Assembly: GCF_014641715.1 (NCBI RefSeq)
Contig: NZ_BMIG01000005.1
Coordinates: 212,393 to 276,392 of the forward strand
Direction: 5' to 3'
Source of the DNA: Polaromonas eurypsychrophila
Lineage (GTDB): Bacteria > Pseudomonadota > Gammaproteobacteria > Burkholderiales > Burkholderiaceae_C
Length of the DNA: 64,000 nt
Shown in pieces: positions 8,223 through 17,239 of this stretch. The notes beneath the pieces were generated by a model. That model saw only the letters and a list, made by a program, of their open reading frames with translations. It did no database searches and was not told the DNA's origin. Position 1 is the stretch's first letter. Each line of letters starts with the position of its first letter. A program made the translations under genes and the position numbers.

Positions 8223-9074
8223 ATGGGGACCTTGATCCAGATCGCTAATGCCTTGTCTCTGGCGGCGTTGTTGTTTGTCGTGGCGAGCGGTTTCACGCTG
8301 ATCTTCGGTCTGTTGCGTGTCGTCAATCTGGCGCATGGCGCTCTGTACCTGCTGGGCGGATACATCGGCCTCACAGTCGCGAAATTGACCGGGAGTTTCC
8401 TTCTCGGCATTCTTGCGGCCACCACGTCGGTGGCCTTGATCGGATATTTGCTGGACCGCTTCCTACTGGACCGGGTCAAGGACCAGGACCTCAAGCAGGT
8501 GCTGCTCACGCTGGGTGTGGCTCTGATGCTCAATGACCTCGCGCTGGTCATCTGGGGCGGCGATGCGCTGACGGTGCCGGTCCCTGAGTTCCTTCGTGGT
8601 GCCATGGAGGTGGGTGAGGCGTTTTATCCGAAGTACCGGGTCTTCGTGATGGCCGCCGGACTTTCGACTTTTGTCCTGCTCTGGCTGGTTTACAACCGCA
8701 CCCGACTTGGGGCATTGATCCGCGCCGGCGTGGACGACAAAGAGATGGTCCAGGCCATCGGCGTCAACATCCGACGGCTGTTCGTGATCACCTTCATGCT
8801 CGGCTCCGCACTGGCCGGTCTGGGCGGCGTGCTTGGGGGGGCTTTTCTCACTTTGTATCCGACCGCGGACTCCGAGATACTGGTGTTCAGCTTGGCGATC
8901 GTGATCATCGGCGGACGGGGTAGCCTGGGCGGCGCGGCCATTGGCAGTCTACTGGTGGGCGGCCTGGCCACGTTTGGTCCGCTGTGGTTGCCCGAGTTAG
9001 CCTACTTTGTGATCTTTGGCCCGATGGCGTTGTTGCTGGCCTTCCGCCCCCTTGGACTCTTTGGAAAGGCCTAA
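8223..9074 (+). CDS. Branched-chain-type ABC transporter permease, LivH-like
   Basis: About 283 residues with eight or so hydrophobic segments. It has the LivH signature ATSVALIGYLLDRFLL and the loop AGVDDKEMVQAIGVNIRRL, followed by LGGAFLTLYP. It forms half of the inner-membrane channel of a hydrophobic amino acid or aromatic acid type (HAAT) importer. ATG 8223 is preferred because the alternative TTG 8190 sits too close to its purine-rich upstream element. The stop is followed three bases later by the second permease, so the two are co-translated. Confidence 0.88.
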   Translation: MGTLIQIANALSLAALLFVVASGFTLIFGLLRVVNLAHGALYLLGGYIGLTVAKLTGSFLLGILAATTSVALIGYLLDRFLLDRVKDQDLKQVLLTLGVALMLNDLALVIWGGDALTVPVPEFLRGAMEVGEAFYPKYRVFVMAAGLSTFVLLWLVYNRTRLGALIRAGVDDKEMVQAIGVNIRRLFVITFMLGSALAGLGGVLGGAFLTLYPTADSEILVFSLAIVIIGGRGSLGGAAIGSLLVGGLATFGPLWLPELAYFVIFGPMALLLAFRPLGLFGKA

Positions 9075-9077
9075 TAC

Positions 9078-10028
9078 GTGATTCATCGCACCCCGATGCT
9101 GCTGGCGCTGGCGCTATTCCTGGCGCTGATCAGCGCACCCTTCTGGCTCAACGCCTATCCGCAGACCCTGTTGACCGAGATCCTGATCTTCGGTCTGTTT
9201 GCCGCTTCGATCGACCTGCTGGCCGGCGTGGCCGGGCGAACGTCGCTGGGACATGGCGCCATCTTCGGTACCGCCGCCTATGTCGTGGCTTGGTGCCAGA
9301 CCAGTGCGGGCATCGATCCGTGGATGGCCGTGGTCCTGGGCGTGATGGCCGCGACCTTGCTGGCCTTGGTCTTCGGCCTGTTGGCCGTGCGCACGGATGG
9401 GGTCTACTTTCTTCTGTTGACGCTGGCGCTGGGTATGGTGGTCTGGGGCGTGGCCTACCGTTGGGTCTCGGTGACCGGTGCCGAGAGCGGCCTGCGTGGT
9501 ATCGCCCGCCCCAACGGCTTGGCGGACAACGCCCATTTCTACTGGTTTGTCCTAGCCGTTGTCGCTGCGACCTTCCTGGCGCTGCGCAGCGTGGTGAATT
9601 CCCAGTTCGGTCTGGCCTTGCGTGGCATCAAGCAGAGCAGCACGCGCATGCGAACCCTGGGCTACAACGTACCTCTGACGTTGGTTCTTGCATTCACGGT
9701 GTCGGGCTTTGTGGCCGGTGTAGCCGGTGTGCTCGGCGTCTATCTAAACAGCTTCGTCAGCCCTAGCAGCGTTGCACTGGCGCAGTCCACCAAGGGCTTG
9801 TTGATGGCCATCCTGGGTGGCGTCGGAACGCTCTGGGGTGGCTTTATCGGAGCCGGCGTAATGATCGCCCTCGAGAACCTGGTGAGCTTCTACACCGAGC
9901 GTTGGGCCATGGTGCTGGGTGCCTTGTTCGTGCTGACGATGCTCTTTGCCCCGACGGGGCTGCTGGGCACGGTACGAACGATTCTTGCACGGTTCCAGCA
10001 CGGTACGTCCGACAAGACAAAAGACTAG
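9078..10028 (+). CDS. Branched-chain-type ABC transporter permease, LivM-like
   Basis: A 316-residue membrane protein with GTG start three bases after the livH-like stop. The LivM family motifs are visible: LLAGVAGRTSLGHGAIFGTAAYV near the N-terminus (core SLGHGAIFG), GLALRGIKQSSTRMRTLGYN, and KGLLMAILGGVGTLWGG (the signature coupling loop region). With the LivH-like protein it makes the channel of the importer. No anomalies are seen. Confidence 0.88.
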   Translation: MIHRTPMLLALALFLALISAPFWLNAYPQTLLTEILIFGLFAASIDLLAGVAGRTSLGHGAIFGTAAYVVAWCQTSAGIDPWMAVVLGVMAATLLALVFGLLAVRTDGVYFLLLTLALGMVVWGVAYRWVSVTGAESGLRGIARPNGLADNAHFYWFVLAVVAATFLALRSVVNSQFGLALRGIKQSSTRMRTLGYNVPLTLVLAFTVSGFVAGVAGVLGVYLNSFVSPSSVALAQSTKGLLMAILGGVGTLWGGFIGAGVMIALENLVSFYTERWAMVLGALFVLTMLFAPTGLLGTVRTILARFQHGTSDKTKD

Positions 10029-10075
10029 TTCGTGTTCCCCCTGTCCTTCGCTTTCAACAACCATAGGAGACAAGC

Positions 10076-11332
10076 ATGCATCGCAGAAACTTCATCTTGA
10101 ACAGTGCCCAAGCCGGGGCCGCACTCATGTTGCCGACATTGAGCCCGCTCGCCTTCGGCCAGGGTGGTCCGATCAAGATCGGGTTCATGACGCCCCTGAC
10201 CGGAGTTGCGGCGGCACCCGGCCGCGAGTTGCTCGACGGCTGGAACATGTTCTGGCAGCAAAACGGGCTGAAGATTGGTGACCGTGTGGTGGAGATTTTG
10301 GTGGAGGACGACGGCTCCAACCCCGACACGGCGCTACAAAAAGCCCGTCGCCTGCACCAACAGCAAGGGGTTCACATGCTGGTGGGCAACGTGCTGGCCA
10401 ATACTGGTCTCGCCGTGGCGGAGTACGCCAAGACGGCCAACGTGCCCTACCTCATGCCAGCCGTGGCCGCTGATGATCTGACCCAGCGCGGGCGCATTCC
10501 CAATGTGCTGCGCACCGGTGGCTTTTCGGCCAGCCAGATCACCCGCCCATTGGCTGACTGGGCGCGCAAACGTGGTTACAAGCGCGTAGTCACCCTGGGC
10601 CAGGACTATGCGTTCGGCCACGAACAGGTGGGCGGTTTCGTGCAGGTGTTCACCGAGGGCGGCGGCGCCGTGGCGGGACAGTTCTGGCACCCACTGAACA
10701 CGCCCGACCTGAGCACCTACCTGGGTCAGATCAAGGCGTTGAACCCGGATGTCGTCTTCTCCGTCCAGACCGGCGCGGACTCCGCACGTATCCTGCAGCA
10801 ATGGTCCAGCTACGGTTTCAAGGACAAAATCCCGCTCATCACGTCGCAGAACGTGACCGATCAGTCCGTGATCCGCACGCTGACGGCCGCAGAGTGCGAA
10901 GGCATCATTTCCAGTTCGCACTTCGCCGAAGGACGTGACTCCGCCGACACCAAGGCGTTCGTCGACAACTACGAAAAGGCCTACAAGAAGCTGCCGGGCA
11001 TCTTTGCTGCCGAAGGCTTCACCGGAGCCATGTGGTTGGCGCATGCCCTGAACAAGATCAAGGGCCGCTCCGAAGACTCTGCCACCCTCATTGCATCCCT
11101 GTCGAGTGAAGCCATCAACGGCACACCGTTCGGCAAGACCGTGAAGATGGATGCCTACGGGAACCCGGTGTTCGACGTGTACATCCGCCGTGTCGTCAAG
11201 CGCGCCGACGGCAAGCTGGTGAATGCGGTGGTCGACACCTACCCGCAGGTCTCGCAGTTCTGGACCTACAACCCGACGGAATACCTGAAGCAGCCGTCCT
11301 ACAGTAGGAACTTCCAGGGCATCGCCAAATGA
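10076..11332 (+). CDS. ABC transporter substrate-binding protein, LivJ/LivK-like
   Basis: A 418-residue periplasmic-binding protein of the Peripla_BP_6 type. It has an N-terminal export signal, MHRRNFILNSAQAGAALML, whose RRNF could be read as a weak twin-arginine motif. After it come IKIGFMTPLTGVAAAPGREL and DGSNPDTALQKARRL. A good AGGAG ribosome binding site precedes ATG 10076. It would capture the cluster's substrate in the periplasm and deliver it to the LivHM-like channel. The ligand class (amino acid, amide or aromatic acid) is not decidable from sequence. Confidence 0.88.
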   Translation: MHRRNFILNSAQAGAALMLPTLSPLAFGQGGPIKIGFMTPLTGVAAAPGRELLDGWNMFWQQNGLKIGDRVVEILVEDDGSNPDTALQKARRLHQQQGVHMLVGNVLANTGLAVAEYAKTANVPYLMPAVAADDLTQRGRIPNVLRTGGFSASQITRPLADWARKRGYKRVVTLGQDYAFGHEQVGGFVQVFTEGGGAVAGQFWHPLNTPDLSTYLGQIKALNPDVVFSVQTGADSARILQQWSSYGFKDKIPLITSQNVTDQSVIRTLTAAECEGIISSSHFAEGRDSADTKAFVDNYEKAYKKLPGIFAAEGFTGAMWLAHALNKIKGRSEDSATLIASLSSEAINGTPFGKTVKMDAYGNPVFDVYIRRVVKRADGKLVNAVVDTYPQVSQFWTYNPTEYLKQPSYSRNFQGIAK

Positions 11333-12114
11333 GTTCAGGGCGGCCATCGGATCACCTTGAGGGGACAGCCATCGAACTGCGCGGGGTGAGCCGTAGCTTC
11401 GGTGGCCTGAAGGCCGTAGATGATGTGAACCTGCGGGTGCAAGCCGGTACACGGCATGTACTCATCGGGCCCAATGGAGCGGGTAAGACGACCTTGTTCG
11501 CCCTGATGTCGGGTGAACTCGATGTGAGCGCGGGTCGCGTCAGCTTGTTCGGCCAAGACGTTACGTCATGGTCAGCCATGCGCCGCTCGCGCGCAGGTCT
11601 GGGTCGCACCTACCAAATCACCAATGTGTTTACAGGCCTGAGCGTGCAGGAAAATCTGGTCATTGCCATGCGAGGGCGCCAAGGCGACAAGCTCAACATG
11701 TTTCTGGGCACGCGGCCGGATGCAGACGGCAGTGCACGCATTGACCACCTGCTAGGCGTTTGTGGTCTGGAGGGCCGCCGCCAGGTGCGCGCGGGTTCCA
11801 TGTCGTATGGCGAACAGCGCTTGCTTGAGCTGGCCATCGCGCTGGCTAACGAGCCCCGCCTGCTGTTGCTGGACGAACCTGCGGCCGGCCTTTCACCGGC
11901 AGAGCGCGGCCCAATGGCCGACACCATCCGCCGACTTCCGCGCGAGTTAACCATCGTGCTAATCGAACACGACATGGAACTGGCACTGGGCCTGGCTGAT
12001 CGTGTCAGTTGCCTCTATTACGGCCGAGTGATCGCCGATGGAACGCCGGAAGAAGTGCGCTCGGACGCGGAAGTGCAATCGGTCTACTTTGGAACAGCCA
12101 GCAGCCATGCTTGA
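11329..12114 (+). CDS. ABC transporter ATPase, LivG-like
   Basis: A 261-residue ATPase overlapping the binding-protein gene by ATGA, so translation is coupled. Walker A GPNGAGKTT, signature SYGEQRLLELA, Walker B LLLLDEPAAGL and the H-loop IEHDMEL are intact. The length and the Walker A to signature spacing fit LivG. It powers import together with the LivF-like ATPase that follows. Confidence 0.9.
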   Translation: MSSGRPSDHLEGTAIELRGVSRSFGGLKAVDDVNLRVQAGTRHVLIGPNGAGKTTLFALMSGELDVSAGRVSLFGQDVTSWSAMRRSRAGLGRTYQITNVFTGLSVQENLVIAMRGRQGDKLNMFLGTRPDADGSARIDHLLGVCGLEGRRQVRAGSMSYGEQRLLELAIALANEPRLLLLDEPAAGLSPAERGPMADTIRRLPRELTIVLIEHDMELALGLADRVSCLYYGRVIADGTPEEVRSDAEVQSVYFGTASSHA

Positions 12115-12817
12115 AATAAAATCCATATCCTCCAGCTATGGGGAAGCACGGATCCTGCATGCGATCAACCTTACGGTTGCGCAAGGCCAGGTGGTTGGGC
12201 TGCTCGGTCGCAACGGCACCGGGAAGACGACCTTGATCCGCTCCATCATGCAGGTCAAGCCGCCGCAGGTCACGTCAGGCTCCATCAAGTGGAATGGACG
12301 CGAGCTGTGCGGGATGTCGTCAAATGAAGTTGCGCTTTTGGGTATCGGACTGGTCCCGCAGGGACGACGGTTGTTTGCATCCTTGACGGTGCAAGAGCAC
12401 TTGGAGATCGTTCCCCGTCGACCCGCAGTTTCGGGGCGTCGACCATGGACCGTTGAGCGTGCTTACGAGTTGTTCCCACGTTTGGGTGAGCGCCGCAGTC
12501 ACCGCGGCAATCAACTCTCTGGCGGTGAGCGCCAGATGTTGGCGATCACTCGAGCATTGATGTTGAATCCGGATCTGATGTTGATGGATGAGCCCACGGA
12601 GGGACTCGCGCCTTTGATCGTGCAACACGTTGAGCAAGCTGTCTCTGCACTTAAAGCAGAAGGGTTGACTGTCTTGCTTGTAGAGCAGAATTTACGAAGT
12701 GCGTTGGCAGTCGTTGACTCGGTTTACATATTGGAAACCGGTGCTGTGGTGCACCACGGATCAGCCAGCGACCTCACCAGTGACGCGGCAACACTTCACC
12801 GATATCTAGGGGTTTAA
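12107..12817 (+). CDS. ABC transporter ATPase, LivF-like
   Basis: A 236-residue ATPase starting at ATG 12107, eight bases inside the LivG-like gene. A start at 12038 is possible but would add 23 residues of non-family sequence. Walker A GRNGTGKTT, signature LSGGERQML, Walker B LMLMDEPTEGL and EQNL are present. It is the last gene of the operon. The next DNA on the right is scarred by mobile-element remnants, and no terminator is evident. Confidence 0.9.
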   Translation: MLEIKSISSSYGEARILHAINLTVAQGQVVGLLGRNGTGKTTLIRSIMQVKPPQVTSGSIKWNGRELCGMSSNEVALLGIGLVPQGRRLFASLTVQEHLEIVPRRPAVSGRRPWTVERAYELFPRLGERRSHRGNQLSGGERQMLAITRALMLNPDLMLMDEPTEGLAPLIVQHVEQAVSALKAEGLTVLLVEQNLRSALAVVDSVYILETGAVVHHGSASDLTSDAATLHRYLGV

Positions 12818-12883
12818 TCGCCAGACGATGACGGCTGTTGACGATTCTCCGCTTTTGGCTGGCCGCATTCACCCCTACGAAAC

Positions 12884-13030
12884 GAGGACCTGTTACTCCT
12901 CGCAGGAATCAGAGTATGCCGCTCTGTCAAGCGGTGGTAGACCGATCCAATCTCCAGTTCAGACTTCACGACCTTGAAGCCGCGCTCAATGTTGGGCAGT
13001 GACTTTGTAGCGCTCGATGACCTTGTCAGG
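12884..13030 (-). pseudogene. Remnant of an IS4/IS1634-type DDE transposase
   Basis: On the minus strand from about 13030 a frame reads PDKVIERYKVTAQ. After a one-base shift it continues NIERGFKVVKSELEIGSVYHRLTERH. This matches the C-terminal part of IS1634/IS4-family transposases, where the usual text is close to DIERGFRVLKSEIEIGPVYHRL, including the catalytic glutamate region. The rest of the transposase and the IS ends are absent. It is a decayed fragment lying directly beside the integrase remnant. Confidence 0.65.
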
Positions 13031-13076
13031 GGGTTATGTCAGCAATGTGCTCAGTCCTTCAAACCGGCCAAGCTGA

Positions 13077-13185
13077 TCAGTTGTACGCCACCTTGAACGT
13101 GGCGAATCTTCCGGCCGGGAGCCGCGCCGGTCATAGATGCGAGTGGTGCTGATGCTCGCGTGCCCCAGCAATTCGGCCGTGATCA
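13077..13185 (-). pseudogene. C-terminal fragment of a tyrosine recombinase (integrase)
   Basis: The minus strand encodes AELLGHASISTTRIYDRRG followed by RPEDSP. These are the last conserved histidine and the catalytic tyrosine (in TRIYDRR) of phage-type integrases. One frame over, directly after RPEDSP, come the codons T-F-K-V-A-Y-N-stop (stop at 13077-13079), the usual ending of this integrase type. A one-base deletion therefore breaks the end. Everything upstream of the LGHAS segment is missing here; a matching N-terminal piece lies about 4 kb away at 17168-17444. Confidence 0.7.
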
Positions 13186-13190
13186 TGGGA

Positions 13191-13385
13191 TCAGAGAAGC
13201 TGTTCATCGCGCTTGTCAGCGTAACGGCCGGGCCAGCTACCAGCACGGAGCTGTTGGATCGCTTTCATCGTTGATTGCAGCCGACGGAGCTCCTCGAGGC
13301 TTTGCATCCGTACTTCCATCGACTCAGAAATAAGGCGAAGCATCTGGTCACGAGCTTGTTCGCTGGACTCGGACACGTCATTCAT
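13191..13385 (-). CDS. Small helical protein downstream of the response regulator
   Basis: A 64-residue open frame starting at ATG 13385, overlapping the end of the receiver-only regulator by eight bases in a way that suggests coupled translation. The sequence is strongly helical (SSEQARDQMLRLIS, RMQSLEELRRLQSTMKAIQQL) and ends RYADKRDEQLL. It could form a short coiled coil. No family is recognised. It might be a partner of the two-component proteins or merely an open frame running up to the integrase scar. Confidence 0.4.
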   Translation of the reverse strand: MNDVSESSEQARDQMLRLISESMEVRMQSLEELRRLQSTMKAIQQLRAGSWPGRYADKRDEQLL

Positions 13386-13887
13386 GACCGACCCGTAGAG
13401 CACCGGTCTCCAACAAATGCTCTGCGTGGTGTCCCCCATAATGGGGCGATCCGTCCGTTATCGCGGATTGACACTCAAGATCTTCCATCCAGTTCCTCAG
13501 CGTGACAGCCGCGCCAACCAGGGGCAAAAGCCTCTCGAAAAGCTTGTCCTTGGCGATGAATTCCACCGCACCCGCCGCCCGTACTTGTTCAGGGAGGTCC
13601 GCACTCGTATCAATCGAAATGGCCGCAACAAACGTACGAGGCCACTTCTTCAGAATCTCACGCGTGAGATCGAGTCCGTTGGCATCGGGTAGGTTGATGT
13701 CCATGAAGACAATCGATGGGCAATGCGCTTCAACATACCTCAAAGCGGTGGCGCCATCTGGCGCTTCGATGACTGAAAGGCCAGGATAAAAGCGCTCGAT
13801 GCACACGCGTATCGCTTCGCGCATCGGCGCGTGATCCTCTACGATCAGCACCGCCGCCTCACGTCGGACACTTCCTGGTTGGCTCAT
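13378..13887 (-). CDS. Receiver-only response regulator
   Basis: A protein of 169 residues with a single CheY-like receiver domain at about residues 10-130. The acidic pocket is in LIVEDH, the phospho-acceptor aspartate is in VFMDINLPD, and the conserved lysine is in FIAKDK. No DNA-binding or enzymatic output domain follows, only a tail of about 40 residues. ATG 13887 is chosen because AGGAAA lies just upstream. It is transcribed with the NarL-type regulator and kinase, 113 bases upstream. It may act as a phosphate sink or protein-interaction regulator. Confidence 0.82.
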   Translation of the reverse strand: MSQPGSVRREAAVLIVEDHAPMREAIRVCIERFYPGLSVIEAPDGATALRYVEAHCPSIVFMDINLPDANGLDLTREILKKWPRTFVAAISIDTSADLPEQVRAAGAVEFIAKDKLFERLLPLVGAAVTLRNWMEDLECQSAITDGSPHYGGHHAEHLLETGALRVGHE

Positions 13888-14000
13888 GGCGTTTCCTTGG
13901 CTGACTCTGGGATATTGACTATCCCTGCATCGCATCAGCCTGTATGTCGCGCAAACCAGACAGACGGAGTTCGGTCTGTAGCGTTTGTCGGACAGCTCGG

Positions 14001-14624
14001 TTAACCGGGTGGTGTCAGCCCGTGTTGAACAGCAAGCTTGACCAGCGAAGCCACATCGGAGACGCCAAGCTTTTTCATCAGCCTGCTCCGGTACGTATCG
14101 ACGCTTGTTTTGGACAAATGGATTGCTTGCGCGATCTCGGCGCTGGTCCGGCCTTCAACCACAAGCTGGAGCACCTGACCCTCGCGCGCTGAAAGGCTGT
14201 CAAGTGGGCCGCGCTGGCCCGAAGACGCTGATAGTGCTCCGATGGCGGGACTCACATAGCGTCTTCCCGCGCAAACGGCCCGTATAGCCTTGACGAGTTC
14301 GGCACTTGCTGCATCCTTCAGGACATAACCGGTGGCGCCGGCGTTCAGTGCCTGATAGACGTGTTCCCGGTTCGAGTGCATCGAGAGCACCACCACCTGC
14401 GTTGCGGGCGTGCGCATGCAGATCTCACGCGTAGCTTCTATGCCGTTCATCTCCGGCATGGATAGATCCATGACAACCACGTCGGGCAACGTGACACTTG
14501 CTACGCGCACCGCGTCGTGCCCGTTTCCAACAGATCCGACGATCTCCATTCCGGCGCCCGTGAGCAGCACCGAAAGGCCCTCCCGCATCATGGCGTGGTC
14601 GTCGACGAGCAGAACCCTAGTCAT
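14001..14624 (-). CDS. NarL/FixJ-family response regulator (LuxR-type HTH)
   Basis: A 207-residue regulator. The receiver occupies residues about 1-120, with LLVDDH, phospho-acceptor Asp53 in VVMDLSMPEMNG and the lysine in GYVLKDA. A LuxR-type helix-turn-helix follows at about 140-200 (LSAREGQVLQLVVEGRTSAEIA, core SAREGQVLQLV, then SKTSVDTYRSRLMKKLG). Its start overlaps the kinase stop by four bases (ATGA type). This is the expected partner for a HisKA_3 kinase, and it activates or represses unknown promoters. Confidence 0.92.
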   Translation of the reverse strand: MTRVLLVDDHAMMREGLSVLLTGAGMEIVGSVGNGHDAVRVASVTLPDVVVMDLSMPEMNGIEATREICMRTPATQVVVLSMHSNREHVYQALNAGATGYVLKDAASAELVKAIRAVCAGRRYVSPAIGALSASSGQRGPLDSLSAREGQVLQLVVEGRTSAEIAQAIHLSKTSVDTYRSRLMKKLGVSDVASLVKLAVQHGLTPPG

Positions 14625-17239
14625 GTTGTGCGCTCCAGAACTGCCATGATGCGCGTGCCGCGACCCAGAGCTGAGTCTACTTTCAGCTTCGCATCCACGG
14701 CCTCGGCGCGCTCACGCATGATCTGAAGTCCATAGCTGCCCGACTCCGGCAACTGGGTAGTGTCAAAGCCGCAACCGTCGTCGGCGATCATCAAGCGAAC
14801 CTCCTGCGCTTCCTGGACAAAAGAGATCTCCACCGCTCGCGCGTTGGCGTACTTGGTCAGATTGTTGACTGCTTCCTGCGCAATGCGGAACAGTGCGGCC
14901 TCGATCAGAGGAGGCAGCCGCAGCTCGATATCGACGTCACGTACGCTTACCGCTATCGGAAAGCGGTCTTCAAGCGATCCCGCCAATATCCTGATCGCGA
15001 CTCCCAACCCATGATCGTCAAGACCGGGAGGCCGCAACTCGGCCATGATATTGCGCGAGGTCGCGATTGCACTTTGCAGAAGTTCCAGCGCCATTCCAAG
15101 CCGATTGTCAATTTCGGCAGACGGGAGAGCCCTGGCCAGTTCAATGTTTAGCTTGGCGGTGGCGAGATCCTGGCCGATCCGGTCGTGCAGTTCCCGGTGG
15201 AGCGCTCGCCGCTCGTTCTCCTCCATTTCCGTAAGTCGCCGCTGTAGTTCACGGGTCCGCTCCGCGCTGTGGCGCAGCGCCTCCTCGGCGCGGGCGCGCT
15301 CAAACACGGGGAAGACCCGGTGGGCCACCTCCACGATGAGGGTGACTTCGTCGGGCCGCCAGTCGCGCACCCTGGGGGCGCCAACGGAGATAAGGCCCGG
15401 CCACGCGTCGTCCTTGAGAATTGGAGCGGCGATGAACGCGCGCATACCGACGGCGCGGTACGCCTCCTTGTCCGTTCGAGGGTCGGTGTCCGTGTCGCGA
15501 ACGACGACGGACTCGCCCGCGCTGGCAGCACGCAGGAACTCCTCGCTCAGGTAGTCGCCCGCCCGGTATGCGCCGCTGGGGACGAAGAACCCCTCCCGCT
15601 CCCAACTAGCAAGCGCGGTGAAGCGCGCTTCAGCCGGCTCTTCCCCCGGGTCGAGCTTCACGCCGATGACATGATAGGAGCTGACATCCAGGTAGGCGCC
15701 GAGCGCCTCGCCGGTGGCACGGACGACCTCGTCGGGACTTTTGAGTAAGGTCGACGTCTGGGACAGCTTGTCCAGGAAGGCGGCGTGGCGCTCGCGGCGC
15801 TTGCGCTCCGTGATGTTGTTAAAAACCGAAACGACCCTGCGGCTGCCGTTGCCACCGTCCCGCGCCAGGTAGACGTCGAACCAGCGGTCCAGCCCACTAA
15901 CATAGTCCTGAAAACGGATTGGCTGGCCGGTAAGGACCACCTGCTCTAGCCGTTCTATTACCCTCTGCTCGAGAGCCGGTATGAGCTCGCGACCGCGCTT
16001 GCCAATAATTTCGCGCCCCATGCCGCTCATCGCCTCGTGTGAAGCATTGATCTCAAGGACCTTGTAGTCGATCGCCTTGTCCTGCTCGTCGAACAAAACC
16101 TCGATTGTCGAGACGCCCTCGTCGATCGACTCGAACAGTGAGCGGTACTTTTCTTCGGACCGGCTCAACGCCCGCTCAGCGCGGGTTCGTTCAACCGCCA
16201 CCCAGGTGCGCTCGGCGACCTCCTGCACCGCTTCGACTTCCGTCGACGCCCAGATGCGCGGCAGGACACTCAGCACCGACAGCAACCCGACCCAAATGCC
16301 TGCCTTAAACAGCGGCACCGCGATATACGCGCCGACGTTTGCGGCGGCCATTGCTTTCCGCTCGTGTTCTTCGAAAAGCGGATCGCTCGTTATGTCTGCA
16401 GAGACCTGCAGCTTTCCAGCACGATAACCGTCAGCCAGGCGTTTGCCGTAATCCTCGGAGCGAAACGAGCCGACCAGCGGCGGCAACCCCTTGGCATACG
16501 AGTGCGAGATATGGACGTACTCGCCAAGCACTTCGCCGTAACTGGCCTGATTGACCTGCAGATGCTCACCCAGGAGATTGGCAGCAAGTACTTGAATGGC
16601 CTGTGGGTCGGCAAGCGGCCTGAGTGCATCGCTCAGTGTGAGCAGAAATACTTGCAGGCGCTCGCGGCGCTTGCGCTCGGTGATGTCCCTGAAAACCGCA
16701 ACGATCGTCCGGCTCCCCCGGTGTCCGAATGGGGACAGGTAAACCTCAAACCAACGGTCGAAGGAGGGAATGAAGTCCTCAAAACGCGACGGCTCACCGC
16801 TAAAGGCAACTTTACCTATTCGCTGAATCACGGAAGGGTCGATGTCGGGCATCACCTCGCTGATGCGCTTGCCGACCACCTCGCTCCCGAGGCCGCTCAT
16901 AGCCTGATGGGCACGATTGACAGCCAGATAGCGGTAATCGATCGCATGGCCGTTCTCATCGAACAGCACTTCAATGGTCGCGACGCCTTCGTCGATCGAT
17001 TCGAACAGCGCACGGAATGGCTCATCCGATGCATGGGCTGTGTCTCCGGCGCCGGGCTGAGCATCGTCCCGGCCAAAGGCGATGAACGTGCTTGAGGGAT
17101 CCCCTTGCTTATAGAGGATGGGCTGGGCGGTGAGGCTTGGCGAGTCCACTTCACCAACAATGGTCTTTTCAAACTTGCGGATGTCCTCGGCCGAGGGCCA
17201 AGTGCTTTGGTCATTGGGATTGAACGGTTTTGCACTCAT
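14621..17239 (-). CDS. PAS/GAF sensor histidine kinase (NarX-type)
   Basis: A soluble kinase of about 872 residues. In order: a PAS domain (FRALFESIDEGVATIEVLF to DITERKRR), a GAF domain, a second PAS of nearly the same sequence (RSLFESIDEGVSTIEVLF), a second GAF, a HisKA_3 dimerisation segment with the phospho-accepting histidine in LHRELHDRIGQ, and a HATPase with a DDGCGFD box near the C-terminus. The two PAS copies look like an internal duplication. The start is uncertain: the first roughly 25-45 residues are integrase-derived, the open frame continues to 17311, and a GTG at 17149 is another option. Its NarL partner overlaps its end. Confidence 0.85.
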   Translation of the reverse strand: MSAKPFNPNDQSTWPSAEDIRKFEKTIVGEVDSPSLTAQPILYKQGDPSSTFIAFGRDDAQPGAGDTAHASDEPFRALFESIDEGVATIEVLFDENGHAIDYRYLAVNRAHQAMSGLGSEVVGKRISEVMPDIDPSVIQRIGKVAFSGEPSRFEDFIPSFDRWFEVYLSPFGHRGSRTIVAVFRDITERKRRERLQVFLLTLSDALRPLADPQAIQVLAANLLGEHLQVNQASYGEVLGEYVHISHSYAKGLPPLVGSFRSEDYGKRLADGYRAGKLQVSADITSDPLFEEHERKAMAAANVGAYIAVPLFKAGIWVGLLSVLSVLPRIWASTEVEAVQEVAERTWVAVERTRAERALSRSEEKYRSLFESIDEGVSTIEVLFDEQDKAIDYKVLEINASHEAMSGMGREIIGKRGRELIPALEQRVIERLEQVVLTGQPIRFQDYVSGLDRWFDVYLARDGGNGSRRVVSVFNNITERKRRERHAAFLDKLSQTSTLLKSPDEVVRATGEALGAYLDVSSYHVIGVKLDPGEEPAEARFTALASWEREGFFVPSGAYRAGDYLSEEFLRAASAGESVVVRDTDTDPRTDKEAYRAVGMRAFIAAPILKDDAWPGLISVGAPRVRDWRPDEVTLIVEVAHRVFPVFERARAEEALRHSAERTRELQRRLTEMEENERRALHRELHDRIGQDLATAKLNIELARALPSAEIDNRLGMALELLQSAIATSRNIMAELRPPGLDDHGLGVAIRILAGSLEDRFPIAVSVRDVDIELRLPPLIEAALFRIAQEAVNNLTKYANARAVEISFVQEAQEVRLMIADDGCGFDTTQLPESGSYGLQIMRERAEAVDAKLKVDSALGRGTRIMAVLERTT

